Counted from the first letter of the stretch, positions 37,311-48,730 are shown. The stretch is DNA of 64,000 nucleotides from Mactromeris polynyma (GCA_032209605.1 JASFXZ010000001.1:33732619-33796618); one strand, 5' to 3'. The notes: generated by a model from the letters alone, not told the origin. Made by a program: numbers and translations.

Positions 37311-39063
37311 TTCTTCTTTTTAATTTTTAGTAAATACTAATTATGTAAATTTGTCGGTATTTCTTTCTTTATTTCTACCGTGATAATGATTGTGATTTAT
37401 GTTTATATGTTTCAATCAATGTTTTGCATTTTGAGATGTATAATGTTGTCTTAATTTACATGCATGATGTTCATTATCATGAAAGTTTTCCGCACTATCA
37501 ATTTCTATTTCTGTTTAACTGTCCATACAAAAACTAGTCTGTTCCTTAATAAATTCCTACTACTAAAACTACAAATGTACTTTTTATACATTAATATATA
37601 GTTACACATTAAAGCATAATAAACACATACTGTTAGTTCAAATTGCAGTTGTTCTATTTCATTTTGTTTACGCCGTGCACCCACCTTTGCTGCATCAGGC
37701 AGCAATTTTTTACTTGTATACTTACTTACTTAGTATGGTACATTGACCCAGATAAAGACCATATATGTCTCGTGTGGCCTGTATGTTTGGTACGCAGTTT
37801 ACTATCTGTTCCATAATACTTGTTCACAGACTTGACAGGTTTCATTGATTTAGAGTAATTCATTTTTGCTACAAGTAAAGCATTGATTTTACAGATGTTT
37901 ATCAAAATTATAGCCCAACGCATTGCCATTTCGATAACGGGGGCTTCAAGTGATATATTTTATGTGCGCATTTTTGTGTTCCCTAGGTAAAAACTATGGA
38001 ACGCCGTAACTGTCTTATTTTGTGATATTTCAAGTTGTTTTACTCGTTTAATGTCCTATCTTGTAAAAACAGTATCATATTTTCTCAAATAGCCGTGCTA
38101 TTTTGTCTATTGGGTATTCCATCTTAACTGTTATGCTATCTTGTCAAAATGATATGTTATATTGTCTATCTTATATACTATTTTCTTAATATTATGTTAT
38201 ATTGTGTCAAACGGAAATGTTGTCCTGTGAAAAAAACGTGTTAACTTGTCTACATAGTATGTTGTCCTGTCAAATACAGACTTTTCTTCTCAATACTACG
38301 TGTTATCTTGTCTAACAGGTGTGATGTCTTGTTAAAAGAGAGCCATGTTCAAAAACTGCACTATCGTGTCTAACTACCATACTATCATCTTAATTTTCAA
38401 TGCTATCTTGTCTAACTACCATACTATCATCTTAATTTTCAATGCTATCTTGTCTAATGGATGTGTGATCTTGTCCAATGAGCATGTTATTATGTCAAAG
38501 TGTCGTGGTAACTTGATCATATAACGTGTTATCATGATTGTACAACGTGTATGTTATTATGTCAAAGTGTCATGGTATCATGTCCATATAACGTGTTATC
38601 ATGTCAATCGTGTGTGTTATTATGTCAAAGTGTCGTGGTAACTTGTTCATATATAGAGAATAATAGGTTAGTGACGTGGAATGAAAAAGTTTATCAGGCA
38701 AGGCGGAGGAATTTATCGGGTGAGCCGCAGGCGAACCCGATAACTACCGGAGCCGAGCCTGATAAACTTTTTCTTGTGAAATGTGATTTTTGGGATAACT
38801 TAAAAAAATGGGAAATTTTGGAATCGGTTAATTTCCCATTCATTTTAACTATAACATTTTCAGAACAGGAATTTTGAACGAATGTTATATTGCAAAATCA
38901 ATAATATAAGCTATATAAACAGTTTATGATGGGGAATGTAATATTTATTTGTAACATAAATCCACATAAATTGAGGTCTTGCAACCTTTTCAACAAACGT
39001 AGAAAGGCATACACGCATTAGTTTGCATATAATTATAAAGGGGAGTCGGGGCAAAGTTTGAAC
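37311..39063. other. Degenerate repeats and fold-back structures
   Basis: 38020-38650 is a degenerate array of CTTGTCTAA / TATTATGTCAAAGTGTC / ATAACGTGTTATCATG phrases of about 20-45 bp, including an exact 42-bp duplication near 38375-38457. At 38683-38773 a 17-bp perfect stem (GAAAAAGTTTATCAGGC with its complement) encloses a second 9-bp stem (TTATCGGGT/ACCCGATAA). No gene is seen. Confidence 0.5.
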
Positions 39064-39452
39064 ATGGTATGCTTTTTTACGTTTGTTGAAAAGGTTGCAA
39101 TAACATCAATGTGGACCATATGTGGACCAAAGAAACTACCACCTACGTCTGATGCATCTATGTACCATAGTTTGCGGGTATTTCTAAAATACAGGACTGG
39201 AAAGGACATGATGATTCGGAGCCGCTAGAATGGGGTTGGGAACTAGTTGGTAACAAACTATATCTAGTGTCAACTGGAAGTGCGCCAGCTCCTCCTCACA
39301 TAATGAAAGTTGTACGGTGCACTTGTCAAATTGGCTGCCGTACAGTAGCATGCAGCTACAATAATGTTGGATTTGAATGTAGTTCAGCCTGCATTACATG
39401 CAAAGGAGTCAGCTGTGTGATTGCCATCAGGCTAGATTTGGCATTTGACTAA
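39064..39452 (+). pseudogene. Cys-rich (CXC-like) protein fragment with frameshift
   Basis: Two frames together read as a conserved C-terminal region: VEKVAITSMWTI..., then LPPTSDASMYHSLRVFLK up to about 39191, then QDWKGHDDSEPLEWGWELVG from about 39192 in another frame. Next come SAPAPPHIMKVVRCTCQIGC and a Cys-rich module (C-x-C-x3-C-x4-C ... C-x3-C-x2-C) ending at TAG 39450. I recall this combination from a large expanded family of invertebrate proteins that often sit next to mobile elements. The shift in the middle, loss of the expected CSC in the Cys module (CSY here) and absence of upstream sequence mark it as a pseudogene fragment. The reverse complement of its start is repeated at 38979-39012. 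Confidence 0.5.
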
Positions 39453-39796
39453 AACATTGTGCATATCTTATGCTGCATTAAGACACCGACATTGCTGTTA
39501 TAATAGCGTTAATTTTACATATAATAATAAGATCTAATGAACCTATATAAGTATAAACATTGTACTGAAAAACAACCAACAGTATCTATAAAATAATGTA
39601 AGTATAGTAAGACATAGGATACGTGGAGTACTAAGCTGCATGAGAGTATATTAATTCATATAAAATGTTTTGTTTCTCATTTCAGATGATTGAGTGTACA
39701 TGGTAATATTTCTTATAATAGTTTTGTTATTTGAATTGATCAAGTCAATAAATTAAATGATATTTGCATTTTTCCAATAATATTTTTTAATATGAA

Positions 39797-39963
39797 CTTG
39801 ACGAATTTCTTGATATAACGGACATTCTAATAAAAAATGAAACTCATCTTCAAGGACATTACATAATCTACATTTTCTTTCGTTATATGGTATTTGTACA
39901 GGTTTATGCCATCTTCCGGCTTCTACTTCTAATCTATGAGCAGATGTTCGTAGACGACAAAAT
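39797..39963 (-). pseudogene. LINE reverse-transcriptase C-terminal fragment
   Basis: The minus strand reads RLRTSAHRLEVEAGRW, then NERKCRLCNVLEDEFHF and LLECPLYQEIRQV: the C-x2-C-x8-H-x4-C zinc-knuckle-like end found after the reverse transcriptase in some non-LTR retrotransposons. No RT domain remains upstream. Confidence 0.6.
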
Positions 39964-40284
39964 GCAAAGCGAAATGTTTCAATGTTAATAAAATCGAAAT
40001 AAGGTTGAAAACCAAAATATGATCATATGTTATATTGAAAGATAACACGTAGCTTATGTCATTTCTGTGACTTTCATTGTTTTGTTTTTTTAATCCAGGT
40101 ATTGGGAAAAATATACCAGAAATTGCAACTTTAAGTTATTTCTTTTTTTATATATTTTTCAAATAAATATTGCATTCTTCACTGTAAACTGTTTCTATGA
40201 TTTAAAGTATTGATTTTGCAATATAACATTAGTTAAAATAACTATTCTGAAAACTTTATAGTTAAAATGAACGGGATATTAACA

Positions 40285-40510
40285 GACCCCAAAAATCACG
40301 TTTCATACGATACAATGTATCTATACTTAAGGTATTTTGTACTGTAATATAATATCTATTAAATACAGTAATTCTGGTAGTTTTATTGCAAAATTTGACA
40401 TAGTTATTGGCAAATTCCAGGAATTCTCGTTCTTATTTTTAAAAAAATTTACCCCAAAAATCACATTTTGCACCGTGCGATTGTCCTATACTTTTGGTAC
40501 ATTTAATGTG
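40285..40510. repeat. Single copy of the ~171-bp unit (unit A)
   Basis: One complete and one partial copy of the unit (TTACCCCAAAAATCACATTT ... GGTAGTTTTATTGCAAAATT) is present here, against about five copies at 53105-53965 in unit B. Confidence 0.75.
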
Positions 40511-40686
40511 ATGCCTTATATGACACAAATCCACTAAAATTATTTCTGTGCATTTCCCCCCCCCCATTTTTTTTATTTTCACTGGCCTAATTCTGCAACT
40601 CTTTGACCTAAACTTTTGTAAATGTTGCAAGGCAGGTGGAGAATTATTTTCGATTTTCGGACGACTTAAGTTCAAAAACTTTTAAA

Positions 40687-40920
40687 TCATATTTCGTAAT
40701 ATAAAGGACATTCTAATATAAAGTGAAATTCATCTTCTAGTATATTGCCTAGTTGACATTTTCTTTCTGACTTTGGAATTGTAAATGCTTGGCGCCATCT
40801 ACCTGTTTCGATTTCTAGTCTATGACTGTGTGTTCTTAATCTACATACTCGTACACCAACACGATATTATTCTAAAACTAACAATTTGTAAATATGAATT
40901 AAAATCAAAATTCGTGAACA
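40687..40920 (-). pseudogene. LINE RT C-terminal fragment (unit A)
   Basis: Paralogue of the fragment at 54186-54422. The minus strand reads a degraded CRLRTHSHRLEIETGRW ... LEDEFHF sequence. No intact frame or RT core remains. Confidence 0.5.
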
Positions 40921-41170
40921 TAAGAGCATGCTCTCAATGAAATACAAGGTGCTTCGTTCCATGATTGAATAATCATACGAATACATTGGGGATGTAAAGA
41001 AGTATCGTCAATGTATCAACACGGTTTAGACATGATGTTAGCAAATCTTAGTCGCGAGAGAAGCCAGAAAATCTTCTTTAATCGTTTTTACATCAGAGTT
41101 TAATCGATCACTGCTTTGAGACAGGTCAGAATACTACCTAAAGTGACATTGTTTTACATTTGATCAACAG

Positions 41171-41294
41171 GCACGGAACGGTAGCAAGAAGACAAGTGAG
41201 ACGGGTGGATGGTGTCATAAAGCAAGTACAGAAGGTGGCGGTAATCACATGACTGACACTCACTTGGTACCTGCTCTTGCAGAGTTTTTTAAAG
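41171..41294 (+). CDS. Methyltransferase-like gene copy A, exon 2
   Basis: 124 nt between acceptor CAACAG and donor AAAG|GTATGA, entering in phase 0 and leaving in phase 1. It encodes 41 residues: ARNGSKKTSETGGWCHKAS, then a Gly-rich turn and TDTHLVPALAEFFK leading into the methyltransferase core. It joins exon 3 at a split Gly codon (G|GA). It differs from copy B (59680-59803) by two replacements (Asn/Lys, Met/Arg) and no silent changes. Unlike copy B, this site sits close to an intact TTAA (41078-41081), the empty target of the unit B transposon. Confidence 0.78.
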
Positions 41295-42226
41295 GTATGA
41301 GCCATTTATTCTGGACAACAATTCGGTATGCATAATATATATGGTTCGTTGTATAATCAAATGCTTTAAAATTACCCTAGTCCCGACTTACATAACCTTT
41401 CAGGGTCGTATATATTTCAGATTTGTCGCGGTCACAAAGACGCCCACTAACACATGTTTAAAATTACAAATGTATATAATTTCTAGTTTTCTAAAATAAT
41501 CCATTGAATCGGAGGTATCATTTGCTGTTTAAATGTATAATAGTTTATTTCCATTCTACATGCCTGCACCTTATTACTAATACGCTAAGGCACGTGTAAA
41601 ACACAAGCTGCAGGAGACATCGGTTATCAAATTTTCGCTACAATTTCGACTAAATTTACGACTTAATAGATAAAGAAAGAATTTCTTTTATGAAAATACA
41701 TTTCCTAGGTTATTTTACTATCCATTCCGGATATCTAGAGCCGGGTAACTTTGAATGATGAATGACTCAGTTTAAAATATAGAGCATACAGATAAGCGCA
41801 CAATTGATTATTTCACGAAGGTCGTTTTCTAAACTGTCACAACACGGATAGGTTATGCCTTTCATCTGTTGGATGAATTTATGTCTGTAGCAGCGAGGTT
41901 GGGTTAGCCAGAGTTAATAAACAAAATTAATGATTCATGGCTACGAGGTCTATATGCAAGTTTACAGACTTGGTAGTTGAACTAAACGTTGTATATGGGT
42001 CTAAGCTGTGGTCTAATATTGTATACTATTCAGTCCATGACAGACCGAAACCTGATGTACCATTCCCATTTTAACACACATGATATGTGTTACGGTTTTC
42101 CCAACGCTGGGCCAGCAATCGGCCAGTTAGCGCATTCTGGTAACGAGGAGAACGTCACAAGTTCGATCTATAAATGTGTTTCAGACCTGAGTACCAACTG
42201 TAATGATAATAATATTTCATTTTCAG

Positions 42227-42711
42227 GAAAAAATGTTGCAAGCTTTGGGGATGGACCAGGACGTTATAAACAACTTCTGCTAGATTCGGGTAAAGTCAAA
42301 GGTTACGATGCTTATGATGGGGCCCCGTTTTGTGAAAAAACCAGCGAGGGAAGGGTACAATTCCTCGATTTAACATTACCCCAATATGGACTTCCGATGT
42401 ATGACTGGGTTATGAGTCTAGAAGTGGCAGAGCACATTCCGAAAACGTTTGAAAGTATTTATGTGGATAATGTAGTTCGACACGCCCGTGAAGGGATAAT
42501 TCTCAGCTGGGCGAGGTTAGGGCAAGGTGGCTATTCTCATGTGAACAATCAGCCGTTTGAATATGTTAAAAAGATAATGGAAGATAATGGTTTTGTCCAT
42601 GATGAAACTGAATCAAAAAACCTTCAAAATGCGGCATCATTTGGTTGGCTTAAATGGAATACGAACGTGTATAGACGAAAGGATGTACACGCAATGACAT
42701 ATGATGTTTAG
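42227..42711 (+). CDS. Methyltransferase-like gene copy A, exon 3 (catalytic core)
   Basis: Last exon, after acceptor TTTTCAG, ending at TAG. With exons 1 and 2 the protein is 273 aa. Seen in the sequence: NVASFGDGPGRYK (residues 115-127), the glycine-rich SAM-binding motif I of class I methyltransferases; YDAYDG (139-144), the acidic motif II region; MSLEVAEHIP (175-184), the post-motif II hallmark; and SWARLGQGGYSHVN, a conserved C-terminal loop. Together with the N-terminal anchor this predicts a lumenal, membrane-bound SAM-dependent methyltransferase; the substrate is unknown. The open frame extends upstream to 41989 only because intron 2 happens to be open; the splice model is preferred since exons 1-3 join in phase. 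The stop is one base from copy B's AAG. Confidence 0.82.
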
Positions 42712-44555
42712 CTATCATGGCGAGAAATCGAAATTAAACATGTACGAGGGATGGTCCAAAATTATCCGGACTTGCTTATTCACATCCATATGGTATTTTT
42801 CAATATTATAATATGTATACCGTCTTAAATCGCTTTTCATGCCCGTTCAGTTCATATAAATGCAAGAATATTTTTGACAAACTACATTGATCATATTTGG
42901 CTGGTTACGCACATCCGGTGCAGTCCATCAAGACGTTACGTCATCTTTGTTTAAAGTGCATGTATCTCAAAAACTATTTTGCTCATGGCCATGCGAACAT
43001 GACGCCATGTGTAAATTGGACGTCATTTGACCGTTATATGCAAAAATAAACACGTTTCACTGAGCTTTGGTTACAACGTTTACGCCGTCAAACTGTCGTC
43101 ATCAACCCGCACTGAAGCTAGGGAAGACACCGATGTATTTTTATTGAGAATAATTGAACCATATTTTTCTATGAAAAAAATCCTGTTTCTTTTGGAGCAT
43201 CCCTCGTACAAAAAAACAGTGTCATATATCTGTCGTGGGTTTTTGTTTTTAAGAAACAATTTTATCATTAGGTTGTCATTTCATAAGAATGTTACTAGTC
43301 TGTGTGTGCTTTTTAGCTTGAAAATAATTTATTTTACGTTTCTAACTTATACGTATTTACAGATACCATTTACACAAAGTAAGAAATAAATGTGTGAAAA
43401 TGTACAAGATCCGAAAACTTGACATTAAAGCAACGATTTGCTGAGGGTGTCGGTGTAATGGTAATGCCAGCATTCATTGATGTCAATCATTCAAACTGGA
43501 AAGTTAGAAAACAGACTTGATGGATATTGTAAAAGTTTCTCTGCATATTATAGAGCAGCTGTGTGATAAGTGATAATAATTTGAGCGCCGCTGTACGATT
43601 TTCAACCTCTTCTTTAAGTGACGTCATTTTCAGAAAATGTCACATGTACTGACAGTAAGCAATATTTGCCCCATATGGTAATGTGAAAACGAAGTGACCA
43701 TGTGAAGTAAATATTGTTTCATACTTACAAAGAGGGATCTATTTGCGTCCTTAATACCACACACTTTAATTCTCGATATGAAAAGTTGAGTATTTGATAT
43801 CACACTATCGAATTGTTTATTTTGGTCATTTGAGTAGTTGATAGTTCACATTCATCCAAATTGTTGATATTAGTCATGTTTATAAATAGGTATTCGGTAA
43901 TAAAAGATTGTTAGTGCTTTAGAGACCACACATATGAATCGTACTTTTTGGTATTATCGACATTATGTATTTTCAATCACATTTGTAATTGAAGAAATGG
44001 ACGTGGGACGTATTTTTTGCAAATAACGAAAATATCATATTTACCAGTATGATGTATTTCGCCAGGAGAGATAGGTCGACATTGGTGTTCAATCATGATC
44101 TTAAAATATAAAATGTAGCATAACCATATTCCTCATGTATGTTTGGAGAAGAATGAATAAATGTAAAAATTCCACTGATTAGTTTTATTTTGAAAGATGG
44201 GATTACAAAACACGGGTAGTCCTATTATTCGTAATTCAACCGGTCCAAAACAGCCACCGGCCAGTTATACTGCTTCTACTTGCTGACCGTATACGGACAG
44301 TGGTTCTACGATGCTCAAATCATTATTCGAGACCAATAAGGCGCCGTAGTGAAACATGGGTTTTCACAAACTTCACTGAACCTTCTTTCACGGCAAAACG
44401 TTCCCATATGTATCATAACAGCAAGAGCTTACCTGGAATACATTCACGTATTTGACTTCAGTCATCATCAGTTATGGAAATGAAATAACATCTATCAAGG
44501 TCTCTTAAATCACACTAATGGTCAAACGAGCGGAGTGTCCACTTTGAGTGCAGGA
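42712..44555. other. 3' flank of gene copy A
   Basis: It matches 61346-63049 in unit B. A frame at 43027-43389 persists partly in B but carries frameshifting differences there, so it is taken as 3' UTR or flank rather than a gene. Confidence 0.45.
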
Positions 44556-45383
44556 AGTTACCATATCGTGAGCATGTGACATGATAACACGCAGTGAGCA
44601 TGTGACATTATACCATGCCGTGAGCATGTGACATGATAACACGCAGTGAGCATGTGGCATTATACCATACCGTGAGCATGTGACATGATAACACACAGTG
44701 AGCGTGTGACATTATACCATGCCGTGAGCATGTGACATGATAACACGCAGTGAGCGTGGGACATTATACCATGCCGTGAGCATGTGGCATGATAACACGC
44801 AGTTAGCATGTCGCAGTATACCATACCGTGAGCATGTGGCATGATAACACGCAGTGAGCATATGGCATTATACCATACCGTGAGCATGTGACATGATAAC
44901 ACGCAGTGAGCATGTGGCATTATACCATGCCGTGAGCATGTGGCATGATAACACGCAGTGAGCATGTGGCATTATACCATACCGTGAGCATGTGACATGA
45001 TAACACGCAGTGAGCGTGTGACATTATACCATACCGTGAGCATGTGACATGATAACACGCATGCAGTGAGCATGTGGCATTATACCATACCGTGAGCATG
45101 TGACATGATAACACGCAGTGAGCGTGTGACATTATACCATACCGTGAGCATGTGACATGATAACACGCATGCAGTGAGCATGTGGCATTATACCATACCG
45201 TGAGCATGTGACATGATAACACGCAGTGAGCATGTGGCAGTATACCATGCCGTGAGCATGTGACATGATAACACACAGTGAGCATGTGTCATCATACCAG
45301 GCCGTGAGCATGTGGCTTGATACTACGCTGCGAGCATGTGACATTATACTACTCCGTGAGCATGTGACATGATACCACGCCAT
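44556..45383. repeat. 26-bp satellite in 52-bp dimers (unit A)
   Basis: Two alternating 26-bp types, GAGCATGTGACATGATAACA+CGCAGT and GAGCATGTGGCATTATACCA+TACCGT, make a 52-bp higher-order unit repeated about 16 times. Insertions of ATGC (CGCATGCAGT) recur twice. The minus-strand frames of 101-121 codons are repeat by-products. It has a full paralogue at 63050-63872. Confidence 0.92.
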
Positions 45384-45923
45384 GACATGATTACCACATT
45401 CTGGTATTAACATGGCATTGAAGCACCAACTTTTCAATCACCATATAGGCAAGGGGACTACTAGTAACATTTTAACGACTGTGGTATGTGGATATAAGCC
45501 ACAGTCTGAGGTCCAAAAGAAATAATTGGACACTGTCTGTAACTATATATCTACTCAGCTATTGTAAAATGGTCGTTTTTTTTTTACCGACATTGGTAAC
45601 ATGTGCATATGATTTGTATGTGTGTCAAAGTGGAGGTTATTATATGCCTTTGATACTCTGATACATTACTGTACTAGACGTCAGGAAGCTCTCTCTGCTA
45701 AACTGGTTCTCCACAGGCAACTGACAACTTGCAGAAGAAGAATTTCAGGTGATGGGCCAAACAATAGAGTATACTATTATCTTCAATCATACCAGTACAT
45801 GTACATTATCTGTACGTGCGATATAGAAAATATAGTTTGCGTCGGATAGTGACAACAAACAACACAAGTAATAAAGCTTCTGTCGACAATGAAAACACAA
45901 TCTAATTGAATAGTACGTTAATA
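45384..45923. other. Junction DNA between unit A and the LINE
   Basis: The match to unit B continues to about 45508 and reaches the window edge in B. No gene was recognised beyond it. Confidence 0.4.
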
Positions 45924-48730
45924 ACTGAAACTGAAACTGAAACTGAAACTGGTTTATTTGGTTAAACGCCTATTTTTACATATAACATATTCAATGGCGT
46001 TGTACAATATTCATAACATGATATAACATATTAAAATGACAGAACAATCAACAGTCATAGCGTAAAATAATGTACAAGCATAATAAAAGTACGACCACTA
46101 TACAGCAATCATCAAATAGCATTAAGAAAAATACACATTTAAGTTAAAATTTGAATAGAACCTTTTAAAATTAAAGGCATTATTAAAACAGTCTGGTACC
46201 ACTTAAAATCTAAATCAGTTCGCTTTCTACTGGCATAAAACAACACATTCTCTTAAAACAGTTCATAAAAATCTCTAAAATAGTGGGTTTTTAGTTTTTT
46301 CTTAAATGCATCTAATGTGGCTGAATTTCGAATGGTAAGAGGCAATAAATTCCACAATCTTGGTCCAACAGTACCAAAGCTTCGGTCACTGAAAGTTTTT
46401 CTCTTGTTAAAGGGAACAACATAGCGCCCTGTACCTGAGTCAGAGGATCGCAAACTCCGGGTTTGAACCTGTTTAGTGAGTAGCTCAGTAAGATACGCTG
46501 GAGCTTGACCAATATAACAATTAAACATAACAGTCATCATTTTGAATGTAATTCTGGCTTTGATTGGTAGCCAGTGCAGATCAAACAAAGCTTGCTTAGA
46601 GCTATCATACTTTCTACGGTTTAAAACCAACTTTGCACACATATTCTGAACACGTTGCATTTTATTAAGTTCAGTTTGTGCTAGTCCAAATAAAATGACA
46701 TTACAATAATCTAAGTGAGAGATAACTAGAGACAACACTAGAGTTTCTGTGGCTTCTTTGGTTAGATATTTACGAATACTTTTGATTCTAAAATAGTTTA
46801 TCATAGCTGTTCGGCATTTTCTTTTCACATGTTCTTTAAAGTTTAGAGTTTCGTCCAAAAATGCACCTAGATAACGAATACAGCTTTCAGATTTGACATC
46901 ATCACCTGCAATGTTTATTGTTTTCGTACTGCATTTATTTAATAATGGTCTACTGCCAAACATTATGAACTCCGTTTTTGAAGTATTCATTTTAAGTTTG
47001 TTTTCGTTCATCCAATTATTTATTGTGACTGCACATTTTTCAAGATCAAGTATCGCATTAGACTCCCTTTCCCAAGATGTTGGCTGAAAGCGCTTGTTGG
47101 CAGTATGGTCGTCTGCAAAGCCATATACTGAGATGGATGGTGGAATGACATCGAAGAGTGTCCCAGCATATGTGAGGTATAACCAAGGTCCTAAACAACT
47201 GCCCTGCGGAACACTACACTGTAGTTGGCGGGGAGACGATAGGGTCGTGTTAACACTTACACGGCAATTTCGTGGACGTAGGTATGAGTCTACCCATTTC
47301 AACGCCGTTCCAGTTACACCGTATTGTTTACTCAGCACGTCAACGAGAATGTCATGGTCGACAGTGTCAAAAGCTGCACTGAGGTCAATTGCGATGAGTG
47401 CAGTAACTTCCTGTTTCTCCATGGCATCCAGCAAGTCATTAACAAGCCTCAGCAAGGCTGTTTCACAGGAATGAAAACGCCTGTATGCAGATTGGTTTTT
47501 AGGAAGGAGCTCGTTTGCATCTACATGAACATTGAATCTGAAGAGAACTGCTTTTTCAATAAGCTTGGACAAGAATGAGAGGTTACTCACAGGTCTATAG
47601 TTCGCATATTTAAGTTCGAGTCCAACTTTTTTCAACAGTGGTCTTACTATAGCCTGTTTCCATTTCGATGGAAAAACACCATCCCTTAATGAGAGATTCA
47701 CAAGCTGGGTCACAACAGGTAATAATTCGTCTAAGAATAATTTCAACACATGTGTCGGCAAAATGTCCAGCTCAGAAGATTTTGTCTGAAGAGCCTTAAT
47801 AAGTTGTCTGACTTCATTTTCATTTAAAGGTATGAAGTTATGAAACTGTGGTATATCCTTTGTATCTGGTTGAAAATTCTGGAAATCTTTCAATGAATTT
47901 CGAATTGTATCAATCTTATTCATAAAGTAATCAGCAAATTTTTCTGCGAGTGTTTTGTCATTTTCTCCAATAGGCATTGGATTATCAGCCTTGGTTCCTG
48001 TTAGTTCGGCTACAAACTTATACAGTTGTTTGGAATTCCCTTTAGCATTCAGAACCTTTTCACTTAGAATAAGTGTTTTTTCCTGCTTCAGTTCATACAA
48101 ATATTTGTTGCGTGCAGCTTTGAAAGTTTCAAATTGTTGTGGTTGTTTGTACTTCCTCCACAAACGTTCAGATTTGCGTAACTCCCTTTTAAGGTTAAGA
48201 ATATTTTCAGTGAACCATGGTTTCGGAGCCCGACAAATTTTTGTTTTCTCAATGACCGGAGCATGTTTGTTTAGAGTGTTTTCAATTTCGTGATCAAACT
48301 TGTCTATAAAACAGTTCACATTATCGCAATCAATAGACATCTTCATTAAATCGTTCGAGAATGCAGATTTGTCCATTTCCTTGAAGTTTCGAAAAACCAT
48401 GGTCTTGCTTATTATGTTTTCTTTTTTAACGTTAGTTACAATTTTGACAGCACAGTGATCTGAAATGTAAGGACCCGGTTCACAGGTGAGCACTTCTACA
48501 CCATTGGTGATCTCTGTTAGAACTAAATCAAGACTGTTTCCTCCTGTATGTGTACTAAACGTTACATGTTGCTGTAAACCAATGGCGAACAACGAATTGT
48601 TAAAGTTAGATACTGCGTTGTTGTCCTCGTGGATGTGTATGTTGAAATCACCCATTATCATTAGATTTGAATACTGTGGCATTATATCTGTCATAAACTG
48701 GAAGAAATCTGTAACAAATTGGTTACTAGA
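45924..48730 (-). mobile_element. 5'-truncated CR1/L2-like LINE
   Basis: The element runs on the minus strand. Its 3' end carries about four AGTTTC-type repeats (45924-45950 read in reverse) after an AATAAA. TTAATA lies at both borders (45918-45923 and 48731-48736) as a likely target-site duplication. Coding homology starts directly at the 5' border in the middle of the endonuclease, so the 5' part was lost at insertion, as is typical of target-primed reverse transcription. Confidence 0.82.
46253..48694 (-). CDS. LINE ORF2: endonuclease (partial) and reverse transcriptase
   Basis: An uninterrupted frame from Met 48694 (homology begins a little earlier, at about 48730) to a stop at 46253, 813 codons. 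GDFN (residues 15-18) and SDH (78-80) are the last two motifs of an apurinic-type endonuclease; its N-terminal third is missing. The reverse transcriptase shows AYRRFHSCETALLRLVND (403-420), IDLSAAFD (436-443, first catalytic Asp), SVPQGSCLGP (494-503) and FADD (526-529, catalytic pair). The C-terminus ends with a conserved FKKKLKTHYF-like helix. Replication enzyme of a non-LTR retrotransposon, closest by motif style to the CR1/L2/Daphne group. No stop or frameshift has accumulated, so the insertion is young, but the truncated copy lacks its promoter and full endonuclease. Confidence 0.88.
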   Translation of the reverse strand: MTDIMPQYSNLMIMGDFNIHIHEDNNAVSNFNNSLFAIGLQQHVTFSTHTGGNSLDLVLTEITNGVEVLTCEPGPYISDHCAVKIVTNVKKENIISKTMVFRNFKEMDKSAFSNDLMKMSIDCDNVNCFIDKFDHEIENTLNKHAPVIEKTKICRAPKPWFTENILNLKRELRKSERLWRKYKQPQQFETFKAARNKYLYELKQEKTLILSEKVLNAKGNSKQLYKFVAELTGTKADNPMPIGENDKTLAEKFADYFMNKIDTIRNSLKDFQNFQPDTKDIPQFHNFIPLNENEVRQLIKALQTKSSELDILPTHVLKLFLDELLPVVTQLVNLSLRDGVFPSKWKQAIVRPLLKKVGLELKYANYRPVSNLSFLSKLIEKAVLFRFNVHVDANELLPKNQSAYRRFHSCETALLRLVNDLLDAMEKQEVTALIAIDLSAAFDTVDHDILVDVLSKQYGVTGTALKWVDSYLRPRNCRVSVNTTLSSPRQLQCSVPQGSCLGPWLYLTYAGTLFDVIPPSISVYGFADDHTANKRFQPTSWERESNAILDLEKCAVTINNWMNENKLKMNTSKTEFIMFGSRPLLNKCSTKTINIAGDDVKSESCIRYLGAFLDETLNFKEHVKRKCRTAMINYFRIKSIRKYLTKEATETLVLSLVISHLDYCNVILFGLAQTELNKMQRVQNMCAKLVLNRRKYDSSKQALFDLHWLPIKARITFKMMTVMFNCYIGQAPAYLTELLTKQVQTRSLRSSDSGTGRYVVPFNKRKTFSDRSFGTVGPRLWNLLPLTIRNSATLDAFKKKLKTHYFRDFYELF

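Larger units (their letters stand above)
24909..39975. other. Unit A-specific 15-kb segment in intron 1 of gene copy A
   Basis: This stretch has no counterpart in unit B, where only about 700 bp of different sequence (52107-52806) joins the same flanks. It contains the 47-bp minisatellite, a hAT-like element, a GC-rich dispersed repeat, a MITE, a probable terminal exon at 33.8 kb, a pogo-like MITE and a Cys-rich pseudogene, all listed separately. It could be an insertion or rearrangement in A or a deletion in B. Confidence 0.7.
23768..45508 (+). repeat. Segmental duplication, unit A
   Basis: Sequence from about 23768 to 24908 matches 50963-52106, and about 39976 to 45508 matches 52807-64000, in the same order and orientation at roughly 98% identity by eye. 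Private to unit A: about 15 kb (24909-39975). The unit contains methyltransferase-like gene copy A and the 26/52-bp satellite array. The matching sequence in unit B reaches the window edge, so the true right border of the duplication lies outside or near 45508. Confidence 0.88.

Noticed and set aside
41989..42226. Upstream extension of the methyltransferase frame starting MYMGLSCGLIL
   Set aside because: An acceptor TTTTCAG precedes GKNVASFG and exon 2 joins exactly in phase. The extension has no methyltransferase features and is an open intron; its nominal first codon is not ATG.
43027..43389. 120-codon frame in the 3' flank of copy A
   Set aside because: The paralogue at 61544-61780 diverges by frameshifting differences, so the frame is not conserved between copies that are about 98% identical.
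44505..45437. Minus-strand His/Cys-rich frames (MLTACYHATCSRHGI type), also at 63155-63932
   Set aside because: Translation of the 52-bp satellite; no independent start, splice or homology.
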